A stretch of DNA of 64,000 nucleotides, taken from JANXQG01 sp963775975. Its GTDB lineage: Bacteria > Planctomycetota > Planctomycetia > Pirellulales > Thermoguttaceae. A model generated the notes under the pieces. That model did no database searches. It saw only the letters and a list, made by a program, of their open reading frames with translations, and was not told the DNA's origin. This document shows positions 30,371 to 39,973 of the stretch, one piece after another (the stretch's first letter is position 1; each line of letters opens with the position of its first letter). Where the stretch lies: assembly GCA_963775975.1 (NCBI GenBank), contig CAVZKX010000001.1, positions 310,001-374,000 on the forward strand, given 5' to 3'. A program made the position numbers and the translations under genes.

Positions 30371-32363
30371 TCAGTCACTTGCATTATCCACATTTCTGAA
30401 TTCTTTGCAAGCAGTTTGCGCGGAATCTTTCTTTTTTTTAGGTTTGTTGTTAAAATTGACATCCCCCGCCGTGACCATAACCCCAAAGGCGGGTCGGCGT
30501 GCGTTAGCTAAGGGAGCCGGCCGTTTTGCCGCCGCCCATTTTGCCCCATTCTCCGTGCTCCTCGCTGCAAAGAGAAAAGCGCTCGGATCGCGTGCCACGT
30601 CGCTTATGCGGACCTCGTCGATCCATCCCTGGAACCATTCGCTTGGGCCGCAGCCGCGGCCTACGGACCATTCGGCATCGGAACTGGAACAGCCCAGGGC
30701 AGTCGAGCCAGCCCGATTCGACTTCAAATCTGCCGTTGCAATCAGTTGGTAAGATCTGCCATCGCAGGCGTCGACGTAAAGCTTTAAGGTCAGTCCATCG
30801 CTAACCGCCGCGAGGTTGTACCATTGATTGACCCGCACGGCCTTTGCGGCAACCGCCTTGTGGGTCTTGCAATGAATGTCCTTGAAGGTGATTTCAAACT
30901 GGTCATTCTCGTTGATCCGAAACGCCATTTGGGCCGCATCTCCACCGCCTGCGCCGTCGCGGACGACGAACGTCTGGCGGCGGGCCTGCAAGGCTTTGAC
31001 TTTGACCGATGCCTCGATCGTCCATTCTGCCGGTTCGGTGGACTGCAGATCGATCGGCGAGGAATAGCTGAACTGCGAATGGGAATAAACGTCGCGGGTC
31101 GGCGCCTTGTGAGAAGGAGGCGCCGTATTGTCGAGGCAGCCGCGATTGTCGGCGCCGGTTTGCGGCACCCGCGGGATCTCGACATTGCCCGAGAATTGCG
31201 GGCCGTTGTTCGGCGAGAAAGTGAACAAGTCGTTGCCGTTGTACGATGAGTCGGCTGTCGCCAGGTATGGCCGCGTATTATAGTTCGTGTCGGGCAGCAT
31301 CACGCCTAGCGGCCGGTCCTCAAAGCGCCAGTAGGCTACCACGTGCCGGTCGCGATCAGAATCGTCGATCGTGCGGATAAAGCTCTCTCCGGACTCCTCA
31401 ACTAACACCGGCTTGGCGGCGTCACTATTCATGCGCAGTCCCTGATTGCGGATAACACGACTGCTTCCGTCGGAAGACGCCAGCGCGGCTTGATGCACCA
31501 TTACCTCGCCTTTGAACACATGCACTTTCACGGACTGCGACGGCGTGACCTCGACGCCGAATTCCGTCCCCAAGTCAACGACCGAGCCTTTGGGTGTCCG
31601 CACCTCAAAACCGCGGGCTGCCGGCTTGAGAACCTCCGAAGTCATCTTGCCCGCATATAAAAAGACCTTGGTAGGCGTGAGCAGATCGAGCCGCGCCGGG
31701 CCTTGGACGACCGCCCGAACGCCGATTTCAAAGTTAAGTTCGACAATGCCCGAGGCGAGCCGCAGCTCGGATCCCGACCTGAGGATGTCGTTGGGACGAG
31801 GGGGGTTGGCTGGGTCGGCCCAGCGGCAATCGACGGCGCGCGCAAGCCGCGCGATTGGGGCGGAAGGCACTTGCTTGCTTTCATCCATTCTGCCGGCCGA
31901 TTGGGGAACAACAAGGTGCGGCGGCAGTTGAGCGATTTCTTTACCGTCCAGATCCTTGCCGCTCGGCTTGGATGGGAATCGCAAAACGAGGACGACCACG
32001 GCCAGAGAGAGCATCAGTCCAATTGCCGCCAGGGTCGCAACCATGTAACCGCTGAAGGCAGAGATGTCCCGCCATTTTTCGCCGCTTGTCAGAGCTTCTG
32101 GTTCGTCGCAAACCGAAGAAGCGCATCGGATCGCGCCGAACTGGACTTCCGATCGTATGCGCATGGCAATGACTTCCGGGTCCGCGCATCCGATGCTCAA
32201 GTAGGCATCGAGCATCGCATGAGTCGCGAAGCAATCCCGGACTTCAGGCTCATCGAGACGTTCGAAGCAGTTCTTCGGTCTCGACGTCGTCGAGGCTGCC
32301 ATCGTAGAGCGCGGTTAGCATCTCGTCCAGTTTCGGGCGATCGGGAGAATCCGACTTAGACAT
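30371..32363 (-). CDS. FecR-like membrane protein with C-terminal LamG domain, frameshifted
   Basis: The real start is the ATG at 32363, which shares its A with the sigma factor stop (TAATG). It reads MSKSDSPDRPKLDEMLTAL...ETEELL, the usual opening of this family. The frame then breaks at about 32264-32270; removing one base gives ETEELLERLDEPEVRDCF and continues to 30371. One membrane helix (MVATLAAIGLMLSLAVVVLVL) lies near residue 135. FecR domain follows (LRSGSELRLASGIVELNFE, GSVVDLGTEFGV), then a LamG/concanavalin-like domain (WRFEDRPLG, NQWYNLAAVSDGLTLKLYVD, GWIDEVRISDVARDPSAF). FecR proteins are known to hold or activate ECF sigma factors, so it most likely controls the adjacent sigma factor. 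The extracytoplasmic ligand is unknown. Confidence 0.82.
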
Positions 32364-32884
32364 TAGTGGTCCTCCGCGAGCTTTCGCTCGATACAGTCCA
32401 GCAAGAGCCGGCGAATCCTGGCCAGCGTCTTATAAATGCATCGCTGCGAAACTCCGATCCGTCCGGCAATCTGCTTGACTTCCTTTTCCTGATAATAGTG
32501 CTGTTCGATAATCTCGCGCGATTCCGGCTTGAGCGAGTCCAGACATTCCTTTAGCCGGTCGATCCTAGGATCGACTCGCGCAATTGCCGCGGCTATCGAT
32601 TCAGATAAAATCGCTCCCAATTCTTCTCCTGCCACAAACTTCAGCCGGGAGATATTCCGACGATGTGAAAGCACCTTGCGCCATGCAATGCCACATGCCC
32701 AGGCGAAAAACGGCTTCTCCTGATCGTAGTCATCGAAATGGTCGCAAAGGACGGTCGCGGTTTCCTGATAAACGTCGTCAGCGTCCGCTTGGGTGCGGAC
32801 CTGAGCACGGATAAACGCATAAAGTGGGCGTTGGCTCACGGCAAGAAGTTGCGCAAGCTCAACCCTCTTTTCTTGCAGATTCAT
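32363..32884 (-). CDS. ECF-type RNA polymerase sigma factor
   Basis: 173 residues. Region 2 includes LYAFIRAQVRTQADADDVYQETATVLCDHFDDYDQEKPFFAWACGIAWR (positions about 21-70). Region 4 includes LDSLKPESREIIEQHYYQEKEVKQIAGRIGVSQRCIYKTLARIRRLLLDCI. This matches the Rhodopirellula/Verrucomicrobium subgroup of sigma-70 family factors. It is translationally coupled by TAATG to the FecR-like gene, a standard sigma/regulator pairing. Targets are not visible; the neighbouring surface-protein genes are plausible but unproven. The tRNA-Glu gene lies 115 bases upstream on the same strand. Confidence 0.93.
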   Translation of the reverse strand: MNLQEKRVELAQLLAVSQRPLYAFIRAQVRTQADADDVYQETATVLCDHFDDYDQEKPFFAWACGIAWRKVLSHRRNISRLKFVAGEELGAILSESIAAAIARVDPRIDRLKECLDSLKPESREIIEQHYYQEKEVKQIAGRIGVSQRCIYKTLARIRRLLLDCIERKLAEDH

Positions 32885-32999
32885 CGAGGACCCCAGCAGC
32901 GGCGGAATGGCCAGCTACCATAGTATTGCGATGAGAGCGCGATTTGCGAACAAATTCTTACAAGATTGCGCAAGTGTTCGAAGCGATGCTTAAAGCATA

Positions 33000-33072
33000 T
33001 ACCCCCTAGGGGAGTCGAACCCCTGTTCTCGGACTGAGAATCCGATGTCCTGGGCCACTAGACGAAGGGGGC
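33000..33072 (-). tRNA. tRNA-Glu (anticodon CTC)
   Basis: A full cloverleaf can be drawn on the minus strand. The acceptor stem pairs GCCCCCT with AGGGGGT, with one G-U pair at the first position. The D-arm is TCGTCTAGTGGCCCAGGA-like. The anticodon stem TCGGA/TCCGA holds loop TTCTCAG with anticodon CTC. The T-arm is AGGGG-TTCGACT-CCCCT. The discriminator is A and CCA is not encoded. It reads GAG codons. Confidence 0.95.
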
Positions 33073-33239
33073 CCAAACCGCCTTGCGAACGCTCGGGCGC
33101 CGCCACGCGAACGCTTATTTTTAAGGTTTGAGCAACGTCTGTCAACCCCCGCATTCGTTTCTGCGTTGACGATTCCCTCACTAAGTGGTAGAGTTTAGAT
33201 GAAGCCAAGTCGATTGAATCGACCGGATAAAGTGTCTCC

Positions 33240-33671
33240 ATGCATGTTGGCCTGAACATCACCCTTCGTAGCGTTGTCTGCTTGACGGCACTGCTTTTGC
33301 CCGCCGAGTCGATGCCGGCGTTCAGTTGCAGTTGCGCACACGACAACGTTCAAACGGCAGGTACCTGCACGGCGCCCGCGCAACATCATTGCTGCTGCGC
33401 GTCGCAGTCTGGGCGGAAGTCTTGTTGTTGCTGCAAGAACCGGCCGTCGGCGACATGCCAATGTGCGACGAGCAATCGATCGCACGATCAGGCTCCATCA
33501 CCGTCGAATACGCAGACCGCGAAGGTCAAGCCCTCGGCGATTGCCCACGTTATTGACACGCTTGAATCGGAAACAGTAGCCACAATCGCCGCGCATGCTG
33601 CGCACGCCTTTTCCTACCCGTGCAAGACCTCCCTCGAGCGTCTACGCTCTCTCTGTAGATTCGTCGTTTGA
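33240..33671 (+). CDS. Cys-rich secreted protein upstream of metal efflux genes
   Basis: 143 residues, no recognised family. A probable signal peptide covers residues 1-28 (MHVGLNITLRSVVCLTALLLP). The mature part is dense in Cys and His: SCSCAHD, HHCCCASQ, KSCCCCK, TCQCATS. This is the kind of composition that binds soft metals such as Cu(I). It lies 174 bases before the CusB-like adaptor on the same strand, supporting a periplasmic metal-binding or sensing role, but that is inference. No strong ribosome site was seen, so the exact start is uncertain. Confidence 0.6.
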   Translation: MHVGLNITLRSVVCLTALLLPAESMPAFSCSCAHDNVQTAGTCTAPAQHHCCCASQSGRKSCCCCKNRPSATCQCATSNRSHDQAPSPSNTQTAKVKPSAIAHVIDTLESETVATIAAHAAHAFSYPCKTSLERLRSLCRFVV

Positions 33672-33845
33672 CCTTCTGCGCATATTCTGCGCATTTCGCA
33701 ACATCGGCCAGCGAGAATTCGCTCGGTCCGCATTAGCGAGAAGTCCGTCACACTTTGATGACTCCGGCGTAACTGATTGCATTGCGCAACTACGGCCGGC
33801 GGTTCACGTAATGATCGAATCGTTCTCGAATCGAGGAGCCAACTC

Positions 33846-35546
33846 ATGGCAGATCAAGAAAATAATGCAAATAAACCCGGAGCCGGCGAGATCATTGTCA
33901 ACGTTCCCGAACTGTCCGGCCGGCAGAAAATTCGGCTGGTGGGCATGGCGATCCTGAATCGCTTACGCTTCGTTGCAGTTCTAATTGGCGTCCTTTTGTT
34001 CGTCGGCTACTGGGACACGATCAAGCTCCACTGGGACCGCTGGACGCATCCTCGCGCCGCAGCCGTGCGGGAACTGCCGGCGGGTCAGGAGTTCTTCTGC
34101 CCGATGGACCCGCAGGTGACCCGCAGCGGGTACGAGTCCAACGGCGACGTACCCAGTTGCCCAATCTGCGGCATGCCGCTGTCGTTGCACGAAAAGTCGG
34201 GCAAGGAGGAATTGCCGCATGGCGTCACCGGCCGCGTGACGCTCTCGCCAGATCGCGTGCAAATGGCCGGGATCAAGACGGTGCCGGTCGAGTATCGGCC
34301 GATGGTCAAGCATATCAGGACCGTAGGTTACGTTACATTCGATGAAAGCGGGCTGTCGCGAATCGTGAGCCGTGTGGACGGATACATCGATAAGCTCTAT
34401 GCGGACAAAAGCTACGCGATGGTCCATAAAGGCGACCCGTTAGCGGAAATCTACAGTCCTGAGCTGTATAGCACGGCCACGCAACTGGTCGTCTCGAGCA
34501 AAGTGCAGGGCGAAGCGGAAATTGCGGCCTCCGCGCGGCGCAAGCTGGTCCTGTTGGGCGTCGATCCGGAGGATATCGACCGCATGGTCGCCGCCGGCGA
34601 GCCCGCGCGGGACATGTTGATCCGCTCGCCGCGTGCGGGCCACGTGATCGATAAGAGGATCGTTGCCGGCGCAAGCGTGGAAGCCAAGATGACGCTCTTC
34701 GAAGTGGCCGATCTCTCGACGGTTTGGATTGAAGCCGATGTGTATGAGAATGACGCTCCTTTCCTCCAAGCCGGACAAGAGATTTCGGCAAAGGTCGAAT
34801 CGTATCCCAACCGCATCTTCAAGGGAACGATCGCGCTGGTCCATCCTCACTTCGAAGAGGCGACGCGGACTAACCGCGTTCGCGTCCGCCTGGAGAATCC
34901 CAACCATGAACTTCGTCCCGGAATGTTCGCCGAGGTGACGATCGACGCACAATTGGAAGCGATCGAACCGTACAAGTCGCTGGCGGTGAAGCGTGAATTC
35001 CTTGTCGTTCCGGAAGGCGCCGTGATCGATTCTGGCGACAAAACAATTGTTTACGTCGAGCGAGCAGAAGGGCAGTATGAAGGCCGCGAGGTCGAACTCG
35101 GCCCGCGGCAAGATCAGTTCTATCCCGTTCTGAAAGGACTTGCGGAGGGCGACAAGGTTGCGGCCGCCGGCAGCTTTCTGGTCGATGCCGAGACGCGCCT
35201 CAACCCGGCGGCGGCGTCCACGTATTTCGGCGCGACGTACGGACAAACGCTCGCAGCACCAGCTTCAGGCCGGAAAGTAACGGCGGACAACCAGCCAAAG
35301 CCGGGACCGCGAGCGCAGCCGACGGCGGAAGACCTGAAAAACATCGATATGCTGCCCAGCGAAGAGGACCGCCGGCAAGCCAAAGCGCAGGGCATTTGCC
35401 CCATCACCGATCGTCCCTTGGGTTGGATGGGAGCGCCCGTGAAGATCACGCTTCGCGGTAGGTCGCTCTTTGTCTGCTGCAAGAACTGCGTGGGCAAGGC
35501 AAAGGCCGACCCGGAAGGGACGCTGAAGAAGCTTGACCAAAAGTAG
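33846..35546 (+). CDS. cusB: RND efflux periplasmic adaptor (CusB/HlyD-like) with two metal-binding segments
   Basis: About 566 residues. The ATG at 33846 is chosen because GAGGAG lies 7 bases upstream; the ORF could extend 23 codons. One membrane anchor at residues 41-55 (RFVAVLIGVLLFVGY). A heavy-metal-binding domain at 82-112 carries Cys85, Met87, Cys105, Cys108 and Met110 (FFCPMDP...CPICGMPL). The membrane-fusion core spans about 120-430 (VDGYIDKLYADKSYAMVHKGDPL, ITIDAQL-type hairpin and barrel). The C-terminus carries a second Cys set (GICPITDRPLG...LFVCCKNCVGKAK), YHS/TRASH-like. The known role is to link an inner-membrane RND pump to an outer channel and to deliver Cu/Ag. The pump gene follows. 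Confidence 0.9.
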   Translation: MADQENNANKPGAGEIIVNVPELSGRQKIRLVGMAILNRLRFVAVLIGVLLFVGYWDTIKLHWDRWTHPRAAAVRELPAGQEFFCPMDPQVTRSGYESNGDVPSCPICGMPLSLHEKSGKEELPHGVTGRVTLSPDRVQMAGIKTVPVEYRPMVKHIRTVGYVTFDESGLSRIVSRVDGYIDKLYADKSYAMVHKGDPLAEIYSPELYSTATQLVVSSKVQGEAEIAASARRKLVLLGVDPEDIDRMVAAGEPARDMLIRSPRAGHVIDKRIVAGASVEAKMTLFEVADLSTVWIEADVYENDAPFLQAGQEISAKVESYPNRIFKGTIALVHPHFEEATRTNRVRVRLENPNHELRPGMFAEVTIDAQLEAIEPYKSLAVKREFLVVPEGAVIDSGDKTIVYVERAEGQYEGREVELGPRQDQFYPVLKGLAEGDKVAAAGSFLVDAETRLNPAAASTYFGATYGQTLAAPASGRKVTADNQPKPGPRAQPTAEDLKNIDMLPSEEDRRQAKAQGICPITDRPLGWMGAPVKITLRGRSLFVCCKNCVGKAKADPEGTLKKLDQK

Positions 35547-35551
35547 TTCTT

Positions 35552-35676
35552 GTTCCCACGCTCCGCGTGGGAGCACACTTATGGCCGCTCCGCGGCATCG
35601 AATTCGAGGTTTGCCATAAATTTGGACATGGACGCGGAGCGTCCGACATGCACGTTCCCACGCGGAGCGTGGGAAC
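35552..35676. repeat. Cluster of four palindromes with a fixed TCC/GGA loop core
   Basis: Four hairpins in 125 bases: 35554-35572 (TCCCACGC-TCC-GCGTGGGA), 35585-35597 (GCCGC-TCC-GCGGC), 35630-35644 (GGACGC-GGA-GCGTCC) and 35654-35676 (10-bp arms GTTCCCACGC). All share the GC-TCC-GC core or its complement while the outer stems differ but stay paired. They occupy the gap between the adaptor and pump genes and could act as attenuating hairpins, or be REP-like insertions. Confidence 0.75.
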
Positions 35677-35689
35677 GAGGAATACAGCC

Positions 35690-38600
35690 ATGATCGAGCG
35701 AATTATCGAGTTCTCCATTCGCAACCGCTTTGTTGTCATCCTCGTCTGGGCGGGAGTGGCGATCTGGGGCGTCCACGCCGTCATCAATACGCCCGTGGAT
35801 GCGATTCCGGATCTCTCCGAGAACCAAGTGATCGTATTCACCGACTGGATGGGCCGCAGTCCGCGCGAGATCGAAGACCAGATCACGTATCCGCTTTCGG
35901 TAAGTCTGCAAGGGCTGGCCGGCGTGAAGACCGTGCGTTCCACGAGCGAGTTCAACTTCTCAATGATTAACGTGATCTTCAACGACAACGTCGATTTTTA
36001 CTTTGCCCGCGACCGCGTCTCCGAACGGCTGCAACTGGCGGATACGGTCCTGCCGCAAGGCGTGAAGCCCTATATGGCCCCGGACGCGACCGCGCTGGGC
36101 CAGATATTCTGGTACACCGTCGAAGGCGCGGGGCAGGACCTGGGTCGCCTCCGCGCGATCCAGGATTTCAACGTGAAATACGCGATCAAGTCCGTCGACG
36201 GCGTGGCCGACGTCGCCTCGGTGGGCGGCTTGCCGATTGAATATCAGATTGACGTCGATCCGCACAAGCTCCGCGCCTACAACGTGACGCTGGGCGAGCT
36301 CTATTCGGCGGTCGCCCGTGCCAACTCGTCGGTCGGCGGCAAGGTGATCCAAAAGGGCGGGGCCGAGGACATCATCCGCGGCGTGGGCTGGATCGAAAGC
36401 TTGCGCGACATTGAGCGGATCGTAGTGAAGACGGATGCGAAAAACGGCACGCCGATATGCGTCGCCCAGCTCGGCACGGTCGGCCGTGGCGGTGAGTTCC
36501 GCCGCAGCGTGTTGGAGAAAAACGGCTCCGAGGCCGTCGGCGCGGTCGTCATGATGCGTTACGGCTACAACCCGCTGGCAGTTACTCAACGCATCAAGGA
36601 CAAGATCGAAGAGCTTCAGCCGGGGCTGCCGGCGGGCGTGCGGATCGTGCCGTTTTACGACCGCACGCGGCTGATCCACGGAGCGATTGAGATGATCACC
36701 GACACGCTCCGCGACGAGATCATCATCGCCTCGCTCGCGATCCTGCTCATCCTGATGCACTTCCGCAGCGCGCTTTTGATTTGCATCACGCTGCCGTTGG
36801 CCGTGCTCTCGTCGTTCATCTTGATGCGGCTCTTCAAGATACCGTCCAACATCATGTCCCTGTCGGGCATTGCCATCTCGATCGGCATCCTCGTCGACCA
36901 GGCGATCGTGATGGTGGAAAACGCGACGCACCAACTCACCGCCCATTTTGGACCCGGGCAGCGGATCCAGGGCGACACCCGCGAGATCGTGATTCGGGCC
37001 TGCCGCACGGTGGGCAAGCCTATCTTCTTTTCCGTGATAATCATTTTGCTGTCGTTCGCGCCGGTCTTCGCGCTCAGCGGGCGCGAAGGAAAGACGTTCC
37101 ACCCACTGGCTTTCACCAAGAGCTTTGCCATGATCGGCGTGGCCATCGCGTCGATCACGCTGGTACCGGCGCTGATTCCCAGCCTCATCCGCGGCCGGCT
37201 GCGGAGTGAGGAAGAGAGCTGGCTCGTGCGGAGCCTGATCGGCATCTACAAACCGTGGCTAACCTGGCTCATGCCGCGGCGGAACCTGGCCATGTGGTCG
37301 TTTTCGGCACTGCTCATTATCGGCGCCGGACTTTTTCCGTTGGAGGCCGTGGTTGGAATTCCTTATCCTATTTGCTTCCTAGCTGTCGTTGCACTAACAA
37401 TGGCCGTGACGATCGTGCTCATTTTCGGATGGCAGTGGCAGGCGCTCTCGTTCGTCACGTTGGCGGCCCTGGCGCTGTCGGCCTACGGTTGGCCCAAGAT
37501 CGGCAAGGAATACATGCCGAAATTGGACGAAGGGAGCATCCTCGACATGCCGGTCACCGCGCCGCGGGTCTCGGTGACGCAGGCGGCCAGCGATCTAAAG
37601 ACCCGCGACGCAATCATCCGCCGCTTTCCGGAGGTCGAGCTGATCGTCGGCAAGGCGGGCCGCGCCGATACGCCCACAGATCCTTCGCCGTTGGAAATGG
37701 TCGAAAGCGTCATCACACTCCGTCCTAAGGAGCATTGGCCGCGGCGCAAGTTCGAATTCGGCGACGCCCTGCGGCAGATGTCGGCGACGATGGCGGCCTT
37801 GCAAAAAGAGAACCTGATCGACCAGATTGCCGATGACACACAGCGGCATACGCTCATCGATCCGGCAGCCATGACCGCTGCAGCCCGGTTCGACGAGACG
37901 ATGCGAGCGATGTTGGCGAAGCGTTTCCGCGAATTCGACGCTGAATTAGGCCCGCGGTTGCTCCGGGAATTCCTCGCGGAGTTGGTTGCCCGCCTAGAAA
38001 AGGCGAATCGCTTGTTGGCCCCCGTGAGTGATGCCGATCTCGATAAGCTGACCGCAAACCTGGCAATGCCATTCGCGGCGATCCTCTCCGCAGGACCGAA
38101 TCAGGAAGACATCAATCGCTTGATGCAGCAAGCGGCCGAGCGGCTGTCTGCGCCTGATTACGGAAGAAGAGTCGCGCTCACTCCCGATCTCCTCGCCCCG
38201 GACTACAACGCGGCCCATACGGCTTGGCTCGATGCGGCCGAGGTTATTGGGCTCCGCCGGCCGACGCTATTTACTGATTTGTACGACTACATCGTCCGCC
38301 AGCGCGACCAGCATTGGAAAAAGGAGATCGGACGAATCGACGATGAAATCCTGGGCTGTGCCGCGGCGACTTTCGATATCTACGCAACCGAGGAGTTGCG
38401 GCGAACCGCCAAGGAAAACGGCAATTGGGCTGAAAAGACCGACGATCGCGCGGAAGAGCGCAAGATCGACGCCGTTCGCGCCAAACTCGACAAAGACTGG
38501 GCGCCGCAACTCTATCTCTGGCGGATAACGAAGGAGGATCTGGTCGAGGAAATGCGGCACGTCGTTCAGGTTCCCGGCTGGTCGAACATCTTTACCCAGC

Positions 38601-39895
38601 CTATCGTCAACCGCATCGATATGTTGGCTACCGGTATACGAACAGATATTGGCGTAAAAGTCTTCGGCACGGATCTCGACGCGATCCAGAAGGTCACTGA
38701 AGAAGTAGCCGAAGTTCTTCGCGGCGTGCCCGGAGCGGTAAATGTCTTTCCCGATCAGGTCAAAGGCAAAAGCTACTTGGAAATTCGGCCCGATCGTGAA
38801 AAGGCCGCCCGATACGGCATCAACGTGGGCGATATATGGGATGTTGTCGAGGTGGCCCTTGGCGGCCGCGCGATCACCACTACGGTGGAAGGCCGCGAGC
38901 GGTTTCCCGTTCGCGTGCGCTACGCCCGCAGTTTCAGACAGGACGAAGAGGACGTAAAGAACCTGCTGATCAACGTGTCCTCCCCGCCAGCGGGCGAAGC
39001 CGGTAATGGCGGAATGGGCGCGAGCCAACCAGGTCCCGCTACGTCAGCGACTACCGCGCCGGTGCGCCAGATTCCGCTTTCGCTCGTCGCGGACGTTCGG
39101 CTCGTAGAAGGTCCCGCGATGATCAAGAGTGAAAATGGAATGCTTACGGCCTACGTTCAACTGAGCGCCAGCGGCCGTGACTCGATCGGTTTCGTCGAAG
39201 TAGCACAGCGGGCGGTGGACCAGAAAGTCAAGCCACATTTGCCGCCGGGCATGAGCCTCGCCTGGAGCGGCGAGTTCGAGAACCAGGTCCGCGCCCGCAA
39301 GACGATGCTGGTCGTGTTCCCGGCGGTGCTGCTTATAATCTTCGTGATCCTTTATCTGACTTATAACGACCTGATCGACGCCCTATTGATGATGATGTGC
39401 GTGCCGGAGGCGATCGTCGGCGGGATCATCCTTTTGTGGCTCACGCAGTTCCATTTTCTAGGGCTGAACCCCACGCGCTATAGCGTTGCCGTTCAAGTCG
39501 GGTTCATCGCTTGTTTCGGCATGGCAACCGAAACCGGCATCATCATGCTCGTCTATCTTCGCGAGGCGATCGAGAAGCGGGGCGGACTGGAAAAGATAGC
39601 CTCGCTGGCCGAGCTCCGCGACGCGGTGATCGAAGGGGCCGTACACCGCCTGCGGCCGAAACTTTTGACCGAAGGAGTGGCGATCATCGCGCTAGCCCCG
39701 ATGCTTTTGGCATCGGGCGTGGGGCACGAGATCATCTCCGCGATGGCCGCGCCGGTGCTCGGCGGTCTGCTGATTGCCGACGAGGTGGTCGACATCTTCA
39801 TCCCCGTCCGCTTCTACTGGGCCCGGCGGCGGCGCTGGCTCAAGATGCGCGGAATCGATCCGGCAACGGCCGGGTACGATAGTCTGGAAAAGTAG
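35690..39895 (+). CDS. cusA: Heavy-metal efflux RND pump (CusA/CzcA family) with long periplasmic insert
   Basis: About 1401 residues; family members are usually near 1050. The ATG at 35690 begins MIERIIEFSIRNRFVVILVW, the family's usual start; the longer ORF start runs into the upstream palindromes. TM4 contains AISIGILVDQAIVMVENA with the proton-relay Asp and Glu. It lacks the second upstream Asp of CzcA-type pumps, resembling CusA (Cu+/Ag+). Other family blocks: NTPVDAIPDLSENQVIVFT, GKEYMPKLDEGSILDMP, MLATGIRTDIGVKVFG. Between KEHWPRRKFEFGDAL (about 690) and EEMRHVVQVPGWSN (about 953) lies an extra, largely helical insert of roughly 250 residues. No outer-membrane factor gene is adjacent. 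Confidence 0.93.
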   Translation: MIERIIEFSIRNRFVVILVWAGVAIWGVHAVINTPVDAIPDLSENQVIVFTDWMGRSPREIEDQITYPLSVSLQGLAGVKTVRSTSEFNFSMINVIFNDNVDFYFARDRVSERLQLADTVLPQGVKPYMAPDATALGQIFWYTVEGAGQDLGRLRAIQDFNVKYAIKSVDGVADVASVGGLPIEYQIDVDPHKLRAYNVTLGELYSAVARANSSVGGKVIQKGGAEDIIRGVGWIESLRDIERIVVKTDAKNGTPICVAQLGTVGRGGEFRRSVLEKNGSEAVGAVVMMRYGYNPLAVTQRIKDKIEELQPGLPAGVRIVPFYDRTRLIHGAIEMITDTLRDEIIIASLAILLILMHFRSALLICITLPLAVLSSFILMRLFKIPSNIMSLSGIAISIGILVDQAIVMVENATHQLTAHFGPGQRIQGDTREIVIRACRTVGKPIFFSVIIILLSFAPVFALSGREGKTFHPLAFTKSFAMIGVAIASITLVPALIPSLIRGRLRSEEESWLVRSLIGIYKPWLTWLMPRRNLAMWSFSALLIIGAGLFPLEAVVGIPYPICFLAVVALTMAVTIVLIFGWQWQALSFVTLAALALSAYGWPKIGKEYMPKLDEGSILDMPVTAPRVSVTQAASDLKTRDAIIRRFPEVELIVGKAGRADTPTDPSPLEMVESVITLRPKEHWPRRKFEFGDALRQMSATMAALQKENLIDQIADDTQRHTLIDPAAMTAAARFDETMRAMLAKRFREFDAELGPRLLREFLAELVARLEKANRLLAPVSDADLDKLTANLAMPFAAILSAGPNQEDINRLMQQAAERLSAPDYGRRVALTPDLLAPDYNAAHTAWLDAAEVIGLRRPTLFTDLYDYIVRQRDQHWKKEIGRIDDEILGCAAATFDIYATEELRRTAKENGNWAEKTDDRAEERKIDAVRAKLDKDWAPQLYLWRITKEDLVEEMRHVVQVPGWSNIFTQPIVNRIDMLATGIRTDIGVKVFGTDLDAIQKVTEEVAEVLRGVPGAVNVFPDQVKGKSYLEIRPDREKAARYGINVGDIWDVVEVALGGRAITTTVEGRERFPVRVRYARSFRQDEEDVKNLLINVSSPPAGEAGNGGMGASQPGPATSATTAPVRQIPLSLVADVRLVEGPAMIKSENGMLTAYVQLSASGRDSIGFVEVAQRAVDQKVKPHLPPGMSLAWSGEFENQVRARKTMLVVFPAVLLIIFVILYLTYNDLIDALLMMMCVPEAIVGGIILLWLTQFHFLGLNPTRYSVAVQVGFIACFGMATETGIIMLVYLREAIEKRGGLEKIASLAELRDAVIEGAVHRLRPKLLTEGVAIIALAPMLLASGVGHEIISAMAAPVLGGLLIADEVVDIFIPVRFYWARRRRWLKMRGIDPATAGYDSLEK

Positions 39896-39897
39896 CA

Positions 39898-39914
39898 GGC
39901 ACGCTCCGCGTGCC
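39898..39914. repeat. Palindrome with the same TCC loop core
   Basis: GGCACGC-TCC-GCGTGCC, right after the pump gene stop. It shares the ACGCTCCGCGT core with the cluster at 35552-35676 but has a different outer stem. May end the efflux transcript as a hairpin, though no T-run follows. Confidence 0.7.
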
Positions 39915-39973
39915 GTCCGCTCGAAGTTCTGCGCCAGCTTGTCCCGATGGAGGGCATCAGCTAAAATCCCGCC

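Noticed and set aside
35960..37102. 380-codon minus-strand ORF inside the RND pump gene
   Set aside because: Antisense shadow of conserved pump sequence; His/Asp/Arg-rich with no fold signature.
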